A DNA stretch of 64,000 nucleotides from Leptospira selangorensis (GTDB lineage Bacteria > Spirochaetota > Leptospiria > Leptospirales > Leptospiraceae): the NCBI RefSeq assembly GCF_004769405.1, contig NZ_RQES01000010.1, forward strand, positions 459,716-523,715, written 5' to 3'. Shown piece by piece: positions 20,505-29,092 of this stretch. Every line of letters starts with the position of its first letter. Positions within the stretch are counted from its first letter, which is position 1. The notes beneath the pieces are model-generated. The model was not told the DNA's origin, did no database searches, and worked only from the letters and a program-made list of their open reading frames with translations. Made by a program: the position numbers and the translations under genes.

Positions 20505-20513
20505 ACAAACTGC

Positions 20514-21695
20514 ATGGATCCGGAAAACACTCCTCGTTTTAGCGATAGATTCGAATTCATTTCGGGCGAGAATGATCTATATTCTCTTTTGGAATCTTTT
20601 AAAAGATCGGGAGAAGATTGGATCGATCTTACAATTTCCAATCCCACAAAAGTAGGACTTGTTTATCCGAGAGAAGCCATACTACATTCTCTGGAAAAAC
20701 AAGAAAGTATGGAATATGATCCGAATCCTAAAGGAACCCAAAATGCCAGAAAATCTATCATTGGTTATTATAAGGAAAAAGGTCATACTATCTCGGAAGA
20801 AGATCTGTTTTTAACGTCTTCTTCCTCCGAAGCATATTCTTATTTAATAAAATTATTATGCAATCCTGGGGAAGAAGTTCTCATCCCTTCTCCAGGATAT
20901 CCTCTTTTTGAATTTTTATCCTTACTAGACGGAGTAGAATTTAATTCTTATAAATTGGACCAAAACGCGGAATGGAAAATAGATTTCGAAGACTTAAATT
21001 CTAAAATTACTAACAAAACTAAGATCCTATTTTTAGTTTCTCCGAATAATCCTACGGGAAATTTACTTACCTCGGAAGAATTCGAAAAACTAAAAATCAT
21101 TTCTAAAACCAAAGGAATAGCATTGGTCTTAGATGAAGTATTCTCCGATTATTTACATGAAAAAGATCCAAATCAAATCGATTTCTTTCAGACTGATTTT
21201 CCTATATTTGTTGTGAATGGGATCTCTAAAATACTTGCACTTCCCCAAATGAAACTTTCCTGGATCCATGTAGGAGGTCCTACAAATTGGAAAAAAGAAT
21301 GTAAGGAAAGATTAGAGATCATTGCAGATACTTACTTATCCGTAGGAACTCCTATCCAATATGCTCTTCCAGAATTATTCCAGTGGAGAAATATGATCCA
21401 GAGCCAAGTGCTCAGGAGAATAAGTAGAAATCTTCAAGTCCTGGAAAGTTTTCATTCTTCTAATCCCGGGATCGTTTATACATCTCCCAAAGGAGGATGG
21501 TATGCCGTTTTACAATCTCCATCTTTCTTAAACGATGAAGACTTCTCCTATAGATTATTAGAAAAAGAGAAAGTTCTGGTCCACCCAGGTTCCATGTTCG
21601 GATTCGAAGAAGATTTAGGAAGTATAGTGATTAGCTTAATCTCCGAAACAGAACTGTTCCAGGCAGGATTAGAAAAAATTTCGACGTTCTTATAG
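20514..21695 (+). CDS. PLP-dependent class I/II aminotransferase
   Basis: A 393-residue cytoplasmic aminotransferase. The substrate/PLP motif is SPNNPTGN (176-183), the PLP-contacting aspartate is D207 in LDEVFSDY, and the Schiff-base lysine is K239 in NGISKILALP. The amino-acid substrate cannot be assigned. The ATG at 20514 has little ribosome-site signal but gives a full-length family member. Its last six bases overlap the end of the convergent AraC-type gene. Confidence 0.87.
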   Translation: MDPENTPRFSDRFEFISGENDLYSLLESFKRSGEDWIDLTISNPTKVGLVYPREAILHSLEKQESMEYDPNPKGTQNARKSIIGYYKEKGHTISEEDLFLTSSSSEAYSYLIKLLCNPGEEVLIPSPGYPLFEFLSLLDGVEFNSYKLDQNAEWKIDFEDLNSKITNKTKILFLVSPNNPTGNLLTSEEFEKLKIISKTKGIALVLDEVFSDYLHEKDPNQIDFFQTDFPIFVVNGISKILALPQMKLSWIHVGGPTNWKKECKERLEIIADTYLSVGTPIQYALPELFQWRNMIQSQVLRRISRNLQVLESFHSSNPGIVYTSPKGGWYAVLQSPSFLNDEDFSYRLLEKEKVLVHPGSMFGFEEDLGSIVISLISETELFQAGLEKISTFL

Positions 21696-23288
21696 AATCG
21701 CTTTTTGAACGAAACTTTTATATTGTTTCGGCGTAAGACCGGTCGCCTTCTTAAACTCCACGTTAAAAGAAGTTTTAGAACCAAATCCTACTGCAAATGC
21801 AATGTTTAGAATATTGTCCTCAGTATCGTTTTTTAGAAGAAGTTTGGCCTCTTCTATCCTTTTAGAATTCAAATACGCGGCAAATCCCATTCCAAGCCTT
21901 GAATTTAAAAGTTCGGACAATTGGTGAGTGCTTAATCTTATCTTGGAAGCCACCATCTGGATTGTAACTTCTTCCTCTGTGAATAATTTTTCCGTACTCA
22001 TCAGATGTTCCAAGGCATTCAGGGATTCATCCACATCCAAACCTGCAATCTTAGAACGAGCGTATCTAGGCTTATTTATAAAACCTCTCAATGCCTCAAG
22101 AAGGCTATTCTTCTCCTCTATATTCTGAGAATATTTTTGAATAATATTATAAAGAAGAATGAGAAGGTCCGCTGGAAAGAAAAGCGGCACTGAATACACC
22201 GTAAAAAACCCGTATTCCAAAAATCCCATATAGTAAAAAATACTGATATATCCGAATGTGAGATATATTCCCCAGGAAACCAAAAACAGGTTTAATTTCC
22301 GATTTCCCCTTCCTCTCAAATAGATCCCTGAAATCATTATCAAAGGAATAGAAATAGAATATATAATCATGATGGTCGTAGTAAGATAGACGATCCTATC
22401 CATCGTAAAAATGAGCGGAAGTGTCAGACCCAGAATAACGGAAAAAAAGAATAAGATCCGATCCACCCAAGGCAGAAAAGTCTCCGTTTCCAAAAACTTT
22501 CGAATGAATTGGAATCCGAAAATCCCCCCTAAATTAAAGAAAAAGTAATTCACTTTTTCGGCCCAAAGAGGCGAATCTTCCCAAAAAAACTCTATTGCAT
22601 TTCCGTAATTTACGTCGTAAGAAGCTCCCATACAGAAAGCATAGCAAGTATATAGTAGGAATTCCTTATATTCCGTTGCTCTATAATATAATAAAGCGAC
22701 TAGGATAAGCATTCCGTATAAGCAGGCAGAAAGTGAAAACACTCCTGTTTCAATCGCTAGATTAGCTCGGACACCCGCCTCATCCATGATATCGATAGGA
22801 AATGACATAATGGATTCTGATTTGATCCGAACGATAAATTCTTTTTCTTCTCCAGGCTCTCCTTGTAAGAGTAAGGTTGGGTAGAGAACATTTTTAACAG
22901 GCCAATTACTTTTTGATAATGTATCTCCAACTCTTTGTATAGGGGTTACCCCATTTGGGGTATATAATTCAGCTAAATCGTGAGCCTTCCAACGAATTAC
23001 GAAGTAAAGATTTTCACGAATTTCTTCGCGAAATCGAATTCTGAATTTTAACCAATACGATCTTTTAGAAAAATTGAAATTTAGAGCGTTTGATCTATTT
23101 TTTTTCCAACCATCGTTTTGATTCGATGGAGGAGGAATATTTTCGGTATAGGTTTTTTCCCAAAGATAAAGTTCGGGCGTAATGTTTTTATTATGTTCGT
23201 TTGTTTTTAGGGTGAACGGAAGTTCTTTAGCGAAGATGGAACCGAAACTCGAAATAAGAACGAGAAGAAAAAACGAAATTCGGATCAT
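21690..23288 (-). CDS. Membrane-bound 7TM-DISM sensor fused to an AraC-type DNA-binding domain
   Basis: A 532-residue one-component regulator. A signal peptide (1-20) precedes an extracytoplasmic 7TMR-DISM sensing domain (about 30-165). Seven hydrophobic helices follow (about 180-385). The C-terminal part (about 425-530) is an AraC/XylS double helix-turn-helix with the typical ending NIAFAVGFGSKTSFNVEFKKATGLTPKQYK. A ligand outside the membrane would directly control a tethered transcription factor. Target genes and ligand are unknown. The adjacent structured RNA or the divergent genes are candidates. Confidence 0.88.
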   Translation of the reverse strand: MIRISFFLLVLISSFGSIFAKELPFTLKTNEHNKNITPELYLWEKTYTENIPPPSNQNDGWKKNRSNALNFNFSKRSYWLKFRIRFREEIRENLYFVIRWKAHDLAELYTPNGVTPIQRVGDTLSKSNWPVKNVLYPTLLLQGEPGEEKEFIVRIKSESIMSFPIDIMDEAGVRANLAIETGVFSLSACLYGMLILVALLYYRATEYKEFLLYTCYAFCMGASYDVNYGNAIEFFWEDSPLWAEKVNYFFFNLGGIFGFQFIRKFLETETFLPWVDRILFFFSVILGLTLPLIFTMDRIVYLTTTIMIIYSISIPLIMISGIYLRGRGNRKLNLFLVSWGIYLTFGYISIFYYMGFLEYGFFTVYSVPLFFPADLLILLYNIIQKYSQNIEEKNSLLEALRGFINKPRYARSKIAGLDVDESLNALEHLMSTEKLFTEEEVTIQMVASKIRLSTHQLSELLNSRLGMGFAAYLNSKRIEEAKLLLKNDTEDNILNIAFAVGFGSKTSFNVEFKKATGLTPKQYKSFVQKAIL

Positions 23289-23397
23289 GTGTTAAAAAAC
23301 ATTTTTTCGTAATTCAATTAGGTGCAAACAAAAAACGTTCATGTATATAATTCCGAACGATTTTCGATTCTATTTAGTATATTATCGAATTGTTACT
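23289..23397. other. Divergent promoter region before the AraC sensor and the structured RNA
   Basis: AT-rich, no coding gene. TATAAT at 23346-23351 with a weak TGCAAA 17 bases upstream, or TATATT near 23378, could serve as a rightward -10 for the RNA that follows. Neither is certain. Confidence 0.3.
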
Positions 23398-23543
23398 CTC
23401 CAGTATGAGTTATTACTTAACTCATATACGTTAACTGGAGTTTAAACCAACGCCATTATGGCGTTTTCTATTCGCCTTGCCTCGGACGAGTTTAATCCGC
23501 TTGTCCGAATGATTTTCAGGCCCGCATCCGCGGGCCTTTTTTT
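23398..23543 (+). ncRNA. Candidate structured small RNA or terminated leader
   Basis: Four hairpins follow one another. The first is a two-part stem, CTCCAGT/ACTGGAG outside ATGAGTT/AACTCAT (23398-23440). The second is AACGCC/GGCGTT (23449-23465). The third is a 9-bp stem TCGGACGAG/CTTGTCCGA with one G-U (23482-23508). The last is a strong terminator. No rightward gene lies upstream since the aminotransferase ended 1.7 kb earlier, so a transcript must begin nearby. It may be a free RNA or a leader controlling the NTF2-like and sigma genes, whose first ATG is 88 bases further on. I do not recognise an Rfam class. Confidence 0.6.
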
Positions 23544-23545
23544 AT
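23518..23545 (+). terminator. Strong terminator with no upstream coding gene
   Basis: AGGCCCGC (23518-23525) pairs with GCGGGCCT (23530-23537) around ATCC, followed by seven Ts and TATC. The other strand has no T-run, so it acts rightwards. It ends the structured RNA or attenuates the next operon. Confidence 0.9.
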
Positions 23546-23630
23546 CTTTTTCCAAAAATTCTTCCGAAATCCAGTCACAGTAAAACGGCAAATTCGATCC
23601 TATTACGCGAAATCAAAAAAGGATATTCAC

Positions 23631-24113
23631 ATGCATCCAAACGAAGCCAAAATCAGAGACTTTTATAAAAGTTTTCATTCTAGAAACTCTGCAAGTATTT
23701 CAGACTTCTATTCACAGGACGTTGAATTTTCAGATCCTGTTTTTCCTAAATTAAAAGGTGGGGCAGTACCCGGAATGTGGTCAATGCTCTTAGAAAGAAT
23801 GGATCCAAATGCGACAATAGAATTGGTAGAAGCAAACGCTAGCGCAGAAACGGGAACCGCATATTGGGTGGCGACTTATCTGTTCTCAAAAACGGGAAGA
23901 AAGGTCCAAAACCATATCAGATCGGAATTCCAATTTAAAAACGGAAAAGTGGTTAAACAAAAGGATAGATTTCCTCTCTGGAAATGGACCAGAATGGCTT
24001 TAGGCGCTCCTGGAGTTCTTTTGGGATGGTCACCTTTAGTCCAAGGAAAGGTAAGATCGGAAGCCGCCAGAAATCTGGAACATTATCTTAGGAAAAAAGG
24101 GATCACCGCTTAG
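23631..24113 (+). CDS. NTF2-like (SnoaL-type) protein
   Basis: A 160-residue soluble protein of the nuclear-transport-factor-2/SnoaL fold. It shows an N-terminal FYKSFHSRNSASISDFYSQDVEFSDPVF helix-strand pattern and the later HIRSEFQFKNGKVVKQKDRF strand. Such proteins are small-molecule isomerases, hydrolases or ligand-binding modules; no substrate can be given. The sigma factor starts two bases after its stop codon, so the two are co-translated, reminiscent of sigma factors that carry this fold as a fused regulator. Confidence 0.8.
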   Translation: MHPNEAKIRDFYKSFHSRNSASISDFYSQDVEFSDPVFPKLKGGAVPGMWSMLLERMDPNATIELVEANASAETGTAYWVATYLFSKTGRKVQNHIRSEFQFKNGKVVKQKDRFPLWKWTRMALGAPGVLLGWSPLVQGKVRSEAARNLEHYLRKKGITA

Positions 24114-24114
24114 A

Positions 24115-24936
24115 ATGGAAAAATCCGTAACGATACAAGACGAGTTTACGGATACAATCCGAATCGCTCTAGAAGGAAGACCTAGAGCGATGGAAATTCT
24201 TTTGGAAAAAATACAAGATTATATCTTTAATCTTTCCTTAAGAATGTTATGGGATCCTCAAGAAGCGGAGGATGCGACCCAAGAGATCTTATTCAAAATT
24301 TCAAATAAACTTTCAGGATTTAGATTCGAGAGTAAATTTACGACTTGGGTATATTCGATCGCGAGCAATCATCTTCTAACCATCAAAAGACCGAAGAACA
24401 TCGTATATTTAAGCAGAATACGCCAAGAATATTTAGCCAAACCGAACTCTATCTCTTTGGAAGATCAGGTAGAAGACAAAATTTTAGAAGAAGAGATCAG
24501 ATTCGGTTGTGTACATGCAGTTTTATTAAAATTGAATTCTGCGGACAGAATAGTATTTGTTCTATCTTCCGTTTACGGTATGAGTAGCGAAGAAGGAGCC
24601 GAAATTTTAAGTATTAGTTCCGAAAACTTCCGGCAAAAACTTTCTCGTTCCAAAAAGAAACTGTCCGAGTTCTTATCCAAAGAATGCGGGATGTGGATCG
24701 ATAATAATAAAGCTTGTCCTTGTATAGGATTGTCAGGTCACCTTTTAAATCGGAACAGGGATAATGTTTCCTTCTTTACGGAACTCAAAAAACTAAAAAG
24801 GAAAAGTCCTAATTTAGAAGATTCTAAAGTATTAGAACATTTAAAAGAACTAGATCGACTTGCTTGGATCTATAAAAGCCAAGGAATTTACGAAACTCCT
24901 AAGGAAATTTTAGAAAAACTGGGACCTTCAACTTAA
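24115..24936 (+). CDS. ECF-type RNA polymerase sigma factor with cysteine-bearing C-terminal tail
   Basis: A 273-residue sigma factor. Sigma region 2 lies at about 20-95 (LRMLWDPQEAEDATQEILFKI... TWVYSIASNHLL) and region 4 at about 135-190 (LKLNSADRIVFVLSSVYGMSSEEGAEIL...). An extra ~75 residues contain C-P-C and a charged helical tail. No anti-sigma gene is adjacent. The NTF2-like protein encoded just upstream is the likely partner or regulator. It ends 14 bases from the convergent peptidase gene. Confidence 0.85.
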   Translation: MEKSVTIQDEFTDTIRIALEGRPRAMEILLEKIQDYIFNLSLRMLWDPQEAEDATQEILFKISNKLSGFRFESKFTTWVYSIASNHLLTIKRPKNIVYLSRIRQEYLAKPNSISLEDQVEDKILEEEIRFGCVHAVLLKLNSADRIVFVLSSVYGMSSEEGAEILSISSENFRQKLSRSKKKLSEFLSKECGMWIDNNKACPCIGLSGHLLNRNRDNVSFFTELKKLKRKSPNLEDSKVLEHLKELDRLAWIYKSQGIYETPKEILEKLGPST

Positions 24937-24949
24937 TATTCTCAAAGAT

Positions 24950-25945
24950 CTATTCAGCTTCAGTCCAATCCTTCGGTTTTGTTAGACCCAAACGTACGAA
25001 GTCTCTTAAAAAACCTCTGTATCTAGTTAGAACTTCACTTTTATTATGTTCGGCGGGTCTAAATATTCCTTTTTTAGAAAATAACTTCATAGGCTCTTCT
25101 TTAATATCCGACCAAGTCCCCACTTCTAATGTTAAAGGAAGAAATTTGGAACTCCAACTCTCTTGCTCTGAATACAATTCTTGGTAATGATCATAGAACT
25201 TATCCCAAAGATCTCCATGAGTTGTGTAACTCGCACTCTGAGGACCATAAGCAAAATTGATATGCCCACAATGATCTTTAAAGTGAGAAGCAATCTTTTC
25301 GTATAAAACGGTATCCGTGCAAGGCCTATGAGTATAAGCGTAAGGCCACCAAACATTGTCCACTGTTCCAAAACCGGAGTGTAGATCTAAAACAGGCAAA
25401 ATTGAATCCTGCACATGGAAAAATTTTTCGAAAACAGTTCTGGAAAGTGTTCTAGACTCAGGCTCCAATCCATGACCTCTAAAATAAGGAAGTTTATTGG
25501 AGAACTTTTGGCCCCCAAAAAAAGGAAGTGGTTTCTCTGCATCTATCCCGGAGTTTCTCATTAAATCCACTCCACCAGGATTTGCTCTGGTCTTTGCAGC
25601 CACTCCTCCCGGATTCACGATCGGAATAACAATTAATCCTAATTTACCTTTTTTTAATTCAGGAAGGAAGCCCGTGGATTTGGGGCTAATAATATATTCC
25701 AGAAAATCGATCAGGATCTGGATACCGATCGTTTCCAATCCATGTACACCTGCCGTGATCCCTACGGGATGTTTTTCCAAACCCTCTTTAGTCCCTATCT
25801 CCAAACTATAGATCGGAAATCGGAAACCTTCGTCGGTCCTTCTGGAAAAACCTGCTTGGTTGATTTTTACGAGTTTGCCCCCCAGTTTTGCGATCCTGAG
25901 TAATCTTTTCTCGTATCGATTCAGTCTTTTGATACCTCTGAGCAA
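24950..25945 (-). CDS. M14-family zinc metallopeptidase
   Basis: A 331-residue protein with the carboxypeptidase zinc motif H68-x2-E71 (GVHGLETIG), the second zinc histidine in LDLHSGFG and a late LPLTLEVGTW region that would hold the catalytic glutamate. No signal peptide is seen, so a cytoplasmic role (peptide, cell-wall fragment or acyl-amino-acid cleavage) is likely. Related succinylglutamate desuccinylase-type enzymes are an alternative. It is convergent with the sigma factor gene and probably monocistronic. Confidence 0.83.
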   Translation of the reverse strand: MLRGIKRLNRYEKRLLRIAKLGGKLVKINQAGFSRRTDEGFRFPIYSLEIGTKEGLEKHPVGITAGVHGLETIGIQILIDFLEYIISPKSTGFLPELKKGKLGLIVIPIVNPGGVAAKTRANPGGVDLMRNSGIDAEKPLPFFGGQKFSNKLPYFRGHGLEPESRTLSRTVFEKFFHVQDSILPVLDLHSGFGTVDNVWWPYAYTHRPCTDTVLYEKIASHFKDHCGHINFAYGPQSASYTTHGDLWDKFYDHYQELYSEQESWSSKFLPLTLEVGTWSDIKEEPMKLFSKKGIFRPAEHNKSEVLTRYRGFLRDFVRLGLTKPKDWTEAE

Positions 25946-26025
25946 GGTTTGCCTCCGAAAATTCAGATCGTATCTTTAGTTCCACGGTTGGGTTTATAAC
26001 CCGGGTCTTTAGACCTTTATATTTT

Positions 26026-26487
26026 TTACTCTTTAGAGTTTTGAAGAGTTTGTAACCATTTACAATCTTCCGAAAGTTCAGAAACTCCTTTTTTTATCAA
26101 AGAGCAATCTGCTTCCGTTGCTGCTTTCAAACAGGAAATAGTCCTATTTATAACCAATTTAGGTTCTTGCGCGGCCAATGTATACACTTTGGATTCTTTA
26201 AATTTTTCTAAACAAAAATCCTTTCTTAATCTTTTTTCCAAAATTGCTTCAGAGTCTTGATCCAATGTTTTCATGTCCCCGTCGGCACATTGTCTGACTT
26301 TTTCACAATATTTGGAAACCCATGCGAATCCATTGGAGTTCTCCACTCCATCCTGATCCGCCTTCCATACTGATTCTACAGCAGCAGGAGCTTTTTTCTT
26401 TTTAGAACAACCAAATGAGAAGGTAACTCCCAATAATACGAGGACCAATCCAAAAGGAATTACAGTTTTATTTATTTTAGAGATCAT
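26026..26487 (-). CDS. Small cysteine-containing lipoprotein
   Basis: A 153-residue protein with a lipoprotein signal ending VTFSFGC (lipidated C27). The mature part starts with a lysine-rich tether and contains six more cysteines (YCEKVRQC, FCLEKF, SCLKAATEADC, EDCKW), likely forming disulfides in the periplasm. It follows the MotB-like gene by three bases in the same operon. It looks like a Leptospira-restricted lipoprotein. Function is unknown. Confidence 0.78.
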   Translation of the reverse strand: MISKINKTVIPFGLVLVLLGVTFSFGCSKKKKAPAAVESVWKADQDGVENSNGFAWVSKYCEKVRQCADGDMKTLDQDSEAILEKRLRKDFCLEKFKESKVYTLAAQEPKLVINRTISCLKAATEADCSLIKKGVSELSEDCKWLQTLQNSKE

Positions 26488-26490
26488 TCC

Positions 26491-27219
26491 TTACTCTTCC
26501 TTACCTCGTTTACGAATGATGATTTCTATTCTTTCTTGGGAAGCTTTTACTTCCGGGCTGGGACCTTCTTCCGGACCTAATTTTCTAAATCCGTGGTATG
26601 CTTGTACTGAAAGTCTTTCTCTAGAGATTCCGTATTTTTCCGCTAATGTTTCTGCGATCAAACCTGCGCGATGAGCATTATATTCCCAAATATTTCTGAA
26701 ACCTTGGCCTGCTTGTTCTGCGTAAGGAACTTGGACTCTCAATGTGATGTCCACATCCATTCCTTGTGCAACCTCGGCTACTTTTTTGAAAGTGAAGTCA
26801 GTGTCCTCATCCGGATGAAATTCACCCTCTCCCAAGGATGGTGCGAATACTTGGATACGGATCTCTTCTGTTTCGTTGATTCCTATGAATAATTTAGTCT
26901 TCTCTTTTAGCTTTTTTAATGCATAAGAGATCCTTTCCCAGAAGCGATACATTTGGGTCCTTGGTTGTAGTAAAGGATCCTCTTCTAATGTAATATTGGA
27001 ACCTTCAAAGAAAGATTCTCCTAAACCGAATCCGCCTCTGACTAAATCGGCAACTTGTTTCAATTTGTTTTGGTCAACTTGGGAAATAGAATATAAGATA
27101 ATAAAAAGTCCAAGAAGAAGTGTGATCATATCCGCATACGTCAAAAGCCATCTGTCCCGGTTCTCATCTCCGGCTTCGACAGGCTTCCTGTATCTGGAAA
27201 AACGTGATCTTCCGTTCAA
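26491..27219 (-). CDS. MotB/OmpA-type membrane-anchored protein
   Basis: A 242-residue protein with an N-terminal cytoplasmic part, a single helix with the stator motif WLLTYADMITLLLGLFIILYS (about 24-44, with the proton-site aspartate in TYAD), and a C-terminal OmpA-like peptidoglycan-binding domain (about 110-235, NAHRAGLIAETLAEKYGI). This fits a proton-channel stator subunit, but no MotA gene is adjacent. It overlaps the upstream partner gene by four bases (ATGA) and precedes a lipoprotein gene. It could be a second motor stator or a cell-wall-linked ion-driven system. Confidence 0.83.
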   Translation of the reverse strand: MNGRSRFSRYRKPVEAGDENRDRWLLTYADMITLLLGLFIILYSISQVDQNKLKQVADLVRGGFGLGESFFEGSNITLEEDPLLQPRTQMYRFWERISYALKKLKEKTKLFIGINETEEIRIQVFAPSLGEGEFHPDEDTDFTFKKVAEVAQGMDVDITLRVQVPYAEQAGQGFRNIWEYNAHRAGLIAETLAEKYGISRERLSVQAYHGFRKLGPEEGPSPEVKASQERIEIIIRKRGKEE

Positions 27220-27878
27220 GCAGACGGCTCCTTAGGTTGCTTTCCATTTAAGAAAGCAGACTCTAGATATTCCGACTCTCTTCTCTCCACTTGCTCGATA
27301 AAAGAAACAAAAATTTCAGGTGATACGGGTAAAACTGCGTTATATGCCTTCTCCACTGAATCGAATAAAAGGGAAACTCCTAATAGACCTGCCATAAATC
27401 TAGCAGGTCGAATAAGATAAGCTGAGATAGGTTTATGCGCTAATTCATAGAATGTTCTAAGATTATGAAGAACTATCTCTAATTGTTTTTCTCTTTCTTC
27501 TTTATGACCGTATGCTTTGTACAGATCGTCGTATTCTTCTCTAGAAAGTTTTTTACCGTCCCAATCTCTTTGGATGAGTAACTGAGCCATTTCGGAATCT
27601 AAATGATCTGTTAGATTGTTTAACTCAATCAGAGTTTCTAAATTAGCCCTAGTAGTTTCTTTCATCATACCTTTTACTTTTTGGTATGTGTCCAAGGCTA
27701 AATGCATCCAAGCTTCTTTACCATCTAGGTTATAAATCGTTTCGAAAAAATACTCCACCATAGAGATCGTTTCTTCTAGATGAAAATAGTCCGCATAAAA
27801 TTTGCGGAATCTTTCCACCTGAGCTCGAACGACCTCTACCTTGGCATGTTTAAGTTTATGTTCTTCGAAACTACTCAC
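27216..27878 (-). CDS. Hypothetical helical protein, FFLEELY-motif-like, paired with MotB-like gene
   Basis: A 220-residue all-helical soluble protein. The segment MVEYFFETIYNLDG (about 40-53) and the later ANLETLIELNNLTDHLDSEMAQ resemble the family named for an FFLEELY motif; this is a tentative match from memory. A hydrophobic patch near 163-175 (FMAGLLGVSLLF) may contact the membrane. It is translationally coupled to the MotB-like gene, which suggests a joint function in the envelope or motility. No enzyme motif is seen. Confidence 0.6.
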   Translation of the reverse strand: MSSFEEHKLKHAKVEVVRAQVERFRKFYADYFHLEETISMVEYFFETIYNLDGKEAWMHLALDTYQKVKGMMKETTRANLETLIELNNLTDHLDSEMAQLLIQRDWDGKKLSREEYDDLYKAYGHKEEREKQLEIVLHNLRTFYELAHKPISAYLIRPARFMAGLLGVSLLFDSVEKAYNAVLPVSPEIFVSFIEQVERRESEYLESAFLNGKQPKEPSA

Positions 27879-27893
27879 TATATTATCCGATTA

Positions 27894-29036
27894 TTATTTG
27901 GACTTTCCTCTGGATACCAAAGGTAGAGGATAACTTTTAAAACCTTGCTGATCAATTTCGGTTTTTACGGAACTATAATCAGTCGGAAGATTGATCGTGT
28001 CTCTATAAGACTTGGAACTAGAGCGAATCAATAGATTCGGAATACTATCATCTGTAGGAGTGTATTTGAAACGTACTCCGTACTTATGATTTCTTGCCCA
28101 ACCTTCTTTCGTAATTTCTAATAGAGGGACCTTAGAATTAATATATTTTTTTTCGAAAGAATATACGGAAGATCCAGGAGAATAATATCTCAATCCCTCT
28201 TTACCGGAATCTACCTCTACCCTTCCACCTTGAGGAAAAGAAAGAGAGATATAAGTAGTTCCTGAATATGATCCTCTGTTCTTGAACCAGATCACTACTT
28301 CGGATGTTACGTCCTTTTTCCATTCAGCAGGAACTTCTACACTTAATAAACCTGGAGCGGCAACACTCGGAACATCAGGAACTAGTTCCCATCCGTTAAA
28401 ATTAAAATTCTGAGCATAAGTACGATTATTCGGAAAGATGGTAAGATTCTTTTCTTCTTTATTATAGGAGAAATCGATACGTTTTGATTTTGCTAAAAAT
28501 TGGTGGTCTTTTAGAGAAGCAAGTCCGTCCAAAATTTTTTCACCCTTACGGATCACATACGGAACGGAAAAAAGACCTAAAGGAGGTTCTTCACTTAGAA
28601 CTTCTAAAAAGAGAGAATTAAAAGAATCTCCTGGAAGTTCTTCCATTAGAATTCTTTTGACTACAAAGCCGGATTCTTTTGCATTCTCATCTTCTCCTGG
28701 TTTCCAAGTGGAAGCCTTAGGATCATACGCGAAAGGCCCGATGTTTAGAAGATTAAATCCAATCTTGGACTTAAGTGTCCATTCTCCGTTTTGTTTTTTG
28801 AAAACTGCGAGAATCTCTTCGGTTCCATTACGGACCAAGGAGAAAACTTCCAAGTCAGGATCCTCATCTAGGTTTCCTAATTTTTTGAGTACCACATCAG
28901 GACTTTTTTCTTCGGACTCTGGAATGGTTAAGGAAATGATCTTGGAATCGGATGGTGTTTTTGAATTACAAGCAAGTAGAAGAATGATTGCTGAAAAAAG
29001 GATCAGCACTCGGAAAAAAGAAATGAAACGAAACAT
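27894..29036 (-). CDS. Lipoprotein of unknown function
   Basis: A 380-residue protein with a lipoprotein signal (RVLILFSAIILLLAC, lipidated C23). The mature region is rich in beta-strand patterns, including an early EDPDLEVFSLVRNGTEEILAVFKKQNGEW segment like a VCBS/repeat propeller strand, and a later immunoglobulin-like stretch. It is first in a leftward group with the helical protein, the MotB-like protein and the small lipoprotein, so the group may form one envelope complex. Function is unknown. Confidence 0.75.
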   Translation of the reverse strand: MFRFISFFRVLILFSAIILLLACNSKTPSDSKIISLTIPESEEKSPDVVLKKLGNLDEDPDLEVFSLVRNGTEEILAVFKKQNGEWTLKSKIGFNLLNIGPFAYDPKASTWKPGEDENAKESGFVVKRILMEELPGDSFNSLFLEVLSEEPPLGLFSVPYVIRKGEKILDGLASLKDHQFLAKSKRIDFSYNKEEKNLTIFPNNRTYAQNFNFNGWELVPDVPSVAAPGLLSVEVPAEWKKDVTSEVVIWFKNRGSYSGTTYISLSFPQGGRVEVDSGKEGLRYYSPGSSVYSFEKKYINSKVPLLEITKEGWARNHKYGVRFKYTPTDDSIPNLLIRSSSKSYRDTINLPTDYSSVKTEIDQQGFKSYPLPLVSRGKSK

Positions 29037-29092
29037 ATTCTGAACTACAGCTTCTTTCCAAGAAAAGCAGATGTCTATCGATTTCCTAGGTC

